This document shows positions 62,015-64,000 of a stretch of DNA of 64,000 nucleotides, in pieces. Where the stretch lies: the NCBI RefSeq assembly GCF_020510565.1, contig NZ_CP075189.1, forward strand, positions 4,082,501 through 4,146,500, written 5' to 3'. Each line of letters opens with the position of its first letter. Position 1 is the first letter of the stretch. The translations under genes were made by a program, and so were the position numbers. This DNA comes from Ferribacterium limneticum (lineage in GTDB: Bacteria > Pseudomonadota > Gammaproteobacteria > Burkholderiales > Rhodocyclaceae). The notes under the pieces were generated by a model. It was not told the origin of the DNA, made no database searches, and saw nothing but the letters and a program-made list of their open reading frames with translations.

Positions 62015-62791
62015 TTACAAAAGCTTGAACGTATCCCAGCAAAATTTCACGATCAAGACAGAGACCGTGATCAGAAACAATTGGCGGATGAAGCCACTGC
62101 CATGCTTCAAGGCGAGACGCGTACCGATCATCGACCCCGTGACATTGGCCACGGCCATCGCGGCAGCCAGCAGCGCCAAAACATGGCCGTGGGGCAGGAA
62201 ATAGCTTAGGGCAGCGAGATTGGTTGCCACATTGACCACCTTGGCGGCGGCCGAAGCATGCAGAAAGTCGAAGCCAAAGAAGCGGACAAACAGGAAAATC
62301 AGAAAGCTACCGGTTCCCGGCCCAAAAAAGCCATCATAAAAACCGATAACTCCACCCAGCAGAATGGCAAAAACAAGCTCGCGATGGCCGGCATGGGTTG
62401 GTTTGTGAATCAATCCGAAATTCTTGCGTTTTAGCGTGTAGACCGCAGCAACGATCAACAACAACAAGATTAACGGCCGAACCACATCCTTGGGCAACCA
62501 GGCAACAACTGCCGCACCGAGGTAGGAAAAACCAAAAGCTGCAACAGCAGCCGGCAGGATGGTTCGCCATGGCATCACAACCTGCCGGGCGTAGCGCCAG
62601 GTCGCATTGGCCGTTCCAAAAACGCTGGCAAATTTGTTGGTGCCAAAAAGCGTCGCTGCCGACTCTCCTGGATGGATGGCAAACAGCGCGGGAATTTGAA
62701 TCAGTCCGCCACCGCCAACGACTGCATCAACAGCGCCAGCCATCAAGGCAGCAAACAACAAAACCACTATTTCCGGTGTGATGAAATCCAA
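62015..62791 (-). CDS. TSUP-family (TauE/SafE) permease
   Basis: A 258-residue membrane protein with about eight helices. The N-terminal repeat has AGAVDAVVGGGGLIQIPALF and the C-terminal repeat GVIGFYDGFFGPGTGSFLIFLFVRFFGFDFL (partial). Family members move sulfite, sulfoacetate or other organosulfur anions; the substrate here is unassigned. Flanked upstream by the AT-rich gene-free stretch. Confidence 0.9.
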   Translation of the reverse strand: MDFITPEIVVLLFAALMAGAVDAVVGGGGLIQIPALFAIHPGESAATLFGTNKFASVFGTANATWRYARQVVMPWRTILPAAVAAFGFSYLGAAVVAWLPKDVVRPLILLLLIVAAVYTLKRKNFGLIHKPTHAGHRELVFAILLGGVIGFYDGFFGPGTGSFLIFLFVRFFGFDFLHASAAAKVVNVATNLAALSYFLPHGHVLALLAAAMAVANVTGSMIGTRLALKHGSGFIRQLFLITVSVLIVKFCWDTFKLL

Positions 62792-62814
62792 GTTGCGGGT
62801 CCAAGTTTCAAGTT

Positions 62815-63060
62815 AGCGCGGTGTACAGGGTTTTTTATAATAACTATATGTAAACCTACTACTGAGAATAACTTAGCAACAAGTCTGTGGATAAATACAA
62901 ATTTTGTTTTATTTTCATAAACTTGAATACACTTTGTTTAGCTTGGTAACCCACTGGCTTGCCTGTGGATGGATTCCGGATAGTTTTTCGTTTTTTGAAA
63001 ACAGACGACTTGCCCACAATTGCTGGACAGCTTGTACACAGGCTTATCTACAGCCCCCAA
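62815..63060. other. Candidate replication origin region with DnaA-box-like sites
   Basis: The gap from 62792 to 63181 has no gene that I can support. It is strikingly AT-rich on its left side (TTTTTTATAATAACTATATG near 62830, and a run near 62895-62940). It contains one perfect DnaA box (TGTGGATAA, 62886-62894) and near-matches TGTGGATGG (62964), TTGCCCACA (63010), TTGTACACA (63032) and TTATCTACA (63044). AT-rich DNA beside clustered DnaA boxes, close to mnmE, is what an oriC looks like. The dnaA-adjacent origin may instead be beyond the right edge. Confidence 0.6.
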
Positions 63061-63110
63061 ACACGCTATCGATGCGGAATTCTGAACATTGCTTTGACCC
63101 AGAAATGCGA

Positions 63111-63131
63111 AACCCGGCGCAAGGCCGGGTT
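63111..63131. terminator. GC-rich hairpin (possible terminator)
   Basis: AACCCGGC and GCCGGGTT pair as an 8-bp stem around a 5-base loop, 50 bp past the end of the minus-strand small gene. There is no proper U-run, so termination strength is uncertain. Confidence 0.5.
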
Positions 63132-63181
63132 CATGGGTACTTTAAATTTTTCCTTGCTGCCCGTGCACCGGTGCAGAAAGA

Positions 63182-63526
63182 TCAAAGCTCTCGGTAGCCG
63201 ATGATCTGACTACCTTCAGCATCAAAGCTTGATGGAGAGGGGGTCTGTTTTCGTTCCGGCAAGATACTTTTGAGAAAATCCTCAGTAAGGAATTCCGAGG
63301 GATCGCGTGTACCGAGGACATATTCAGATCGACGGGCCGTAATGACAACGAAGGCGCTCGCTTCGATCTCATAGGCTGTCAGGTAGGAAGTCCGGATAAT
63401 CGAAGCCTGTGGGAAACGGGGGTTGGAACTGGCTACTTCTCCTTCAATACACGCAAGGTACTGTCCGTTTTCAGGCGCTTTCGCGTGAATGATTTTCCAA
63501 TGATTGAGTACGTTACGAGTATTCAT
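63182..63526 (-). CDS. Hypothetical protein
   Basis: A 114-residue soluble protein between mnmE and the candidate origin region. It has AKAPENGQYLACIEGEVASSN and ASAFVVITARRSEYVLGTRDPSEF, mixed alpha/beta, with no signal peptide or known motif. It could be a real conserved gene of unknown role. A long gene-like reading on the other strand of this stretch is not convincing. Confidence 0.6.
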   Translation of the reverse strand: MNTRNVLNHWKIIHAKAPENGQYLACIEGEVASSNPRFPQASIIRTSYLTAYEIEASAFVVITARRSEYVLGTRDPSEFLTEDFLKSILPERKQTPSPSSFDAEGSQIIGYREL

Positions 63527-63551
63527 TTGAAAGTCATGAAGTGAATAGTGG

Positions 63552-64000
63552 CTATTTTCCGATGCAGAACCGGCTGAAAATTACTCCCAGCAGGTCGTCT
63601 GCGGTGAATTCGCCGGTAATTTGGCCTAAATATTGTTGAGTCAGACGTAGTTCTTCGGCAAAAAGTTCGAGTGCTGGAAAACGTCCTTCGACAATATTTC
63701 GGGCTGTGGCGATATGTTCCTGGGCATCGGACAAGGCACGCAAATGGCGTTCACGGGCGATGAAAACGTCTTCAGCCTGATGCCACCCGGCGATGCGCAG
63801 CAACTCCCGGCGTAGCAGGTCTATCCCCTCACCAGAACGGGCAGACAGTGAAATTGCCGTGGTATCCGGTTCATCATGTCGTTCGGCCGGCGCGCCGGAG
63901 AGGTCGATCTTGTTGTAGATGGTGATTCGTTTGAGGTCTTCCGGCAGACGGGCGAGAATTTCGCGATCGGCGGCGCTTATGCCAGTTTGCGCATCAACCA
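63552..64000 (-). CDS. mnmE: tRNA modification GTPase MnmE, 5' part beyond window
   Basis: C-terminal 148 residues of MnmE (TrmE), which with MnmG makes 5-carboxymethylaminomethyl uridine in tRNA wobble positions. Seen here: the G4 motif ITIYNKIDLSG, then the helical domain with LELFAEELRLTQQYLGQITGEFTADDLLGVIFSRFCIGK, ending in the family-invariant FCIGK whose Cys is functionally required. The N-terminal domain and the rest of the G domain lie beyond the right edge. mnmE commonly sits beside yidC, rnpA, rpmH and the origin. Confidence 0.93.
   Translation of the reverse strand, partial: VDAQTGISAADREILARLPEDLKRITIYNKIDLSGAPAERHDEPDTTAISLSARSGEGIDLLRRELLRIAGWHQAEDVFIARERHLRALSDAQEHIATARNIVEGRFPALELFAEELRLTQQYLGQITGEFTADDLLGVIFSRFCIGK

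Noticed and set aside
62904..63204. Short plus-strand frames across the AT-rich gap
   Set aside because: No ribosome-binding site, no recognisable protein features, and they cross the DnaA-box cluster.
1..64000. tRNA, rRNA, CRISPR arrays, insertion sequences or prophage genes
   Set aside because: Scanning by eye showed no cloverleaf-like sequences with CCA or TTCGA arms, no regular spacer arrays, and no transposase or phage structural motifs. A dedicated search would be needed to exclude small RNAs.

Overview
The window is a GC-rich bacterial chromosome segment. Its gene content and order (recA-recX, lptB-rpoN-hpf-ptsN-hprK, ttcA, cutA-dsbD, mnmE) point to a betaproteobacterium. The mix of a xanthomonadin/arcuflavin-type aryl polyene cluster with a sensor-rich core suggests Rhodocyclales, perhaps a Dechloromonas/Azonexus relative; that placement is inference. 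There are no rRNA or tRNA genes, transposases or CRISPR arrays that I can support.

Layout. 0-11.4 kb: tRNA maturation and modification (cca, ttcA), small conserved proteins, a FIST sensor protein coupled to a large hybrid histidine kinase, and a cyclase-FHA fusion. 11.4-17.2 kb: a minus-strand housekeeping run read recA-recX-lptB-rpoN-hpf-ptsN-hprK, followed by a PsiF-repeat protein. 17.4-24.2 kb: a consensus LexA box in front of a small secreted protein gene that overlaps an RluA-type pseudouridine synthase, then a solute:sodium symporter, a VanZ protein and a P-type ATPase. 24.3-33.4 kb: ferredoxin, hydrolase, and a NodI/NodJ-like ABC exporter whose two genes are separated by about 4.3 kb that includes one AT-rich orphan gene; then cutA-dsbD.

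33.4-60.3 kb is a large, interrupted aryl polyene cluster. The plus-strand arm encodes ACPs, a ketosynthase, an AMP ligase, a hotdog dehydratase, a LpxL-like acyltransferase, a LolA-like carrier, an MMPL exporter, a polysaccharide deacetylase and a methyltransferase. A second plus-strand arm has a ketosynthase, a chain-length-factor-like partner, a second dehydratase and a ketoreductase. A minus-strand arm has a halogenase-like flavoprotein, a chorismatase (hydroxybenzoate starter), a MipA-like outer-membrane protein, an acyltransferase and a glycosyltransferase. Together they could make a hydroxybenzoate-primed polyene, attach it to a lipid or sugar and move it to the outer membrane. A Dcu-type transporter, a hydrolase, a thioredoxin, an antiporter and an HPP-CBS protein sit between the arms.

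60-64 kb: a B12-binding radical SAM enzyme, a TSUP permease, an AT-rich gene-free stretch with several DnaA-box-like sites, an unknown small gene and the 3' part of mnmE. Three near-perfect ParB sites (parS) at 24.3, 42.2 and 58.2 kb agree with this being origin-proximal DNA.

The most unusual feature is a dispersed repeat of constant 37 bp length, with about 13 copies in this window. Some are intergenic and some lie in frame inside genes; one supplies the signal peptide of a lipoprotein and two lie 5-10 bp from parS. Copies left of 23 kb are in one orientation and those right of 24 kb in the other.
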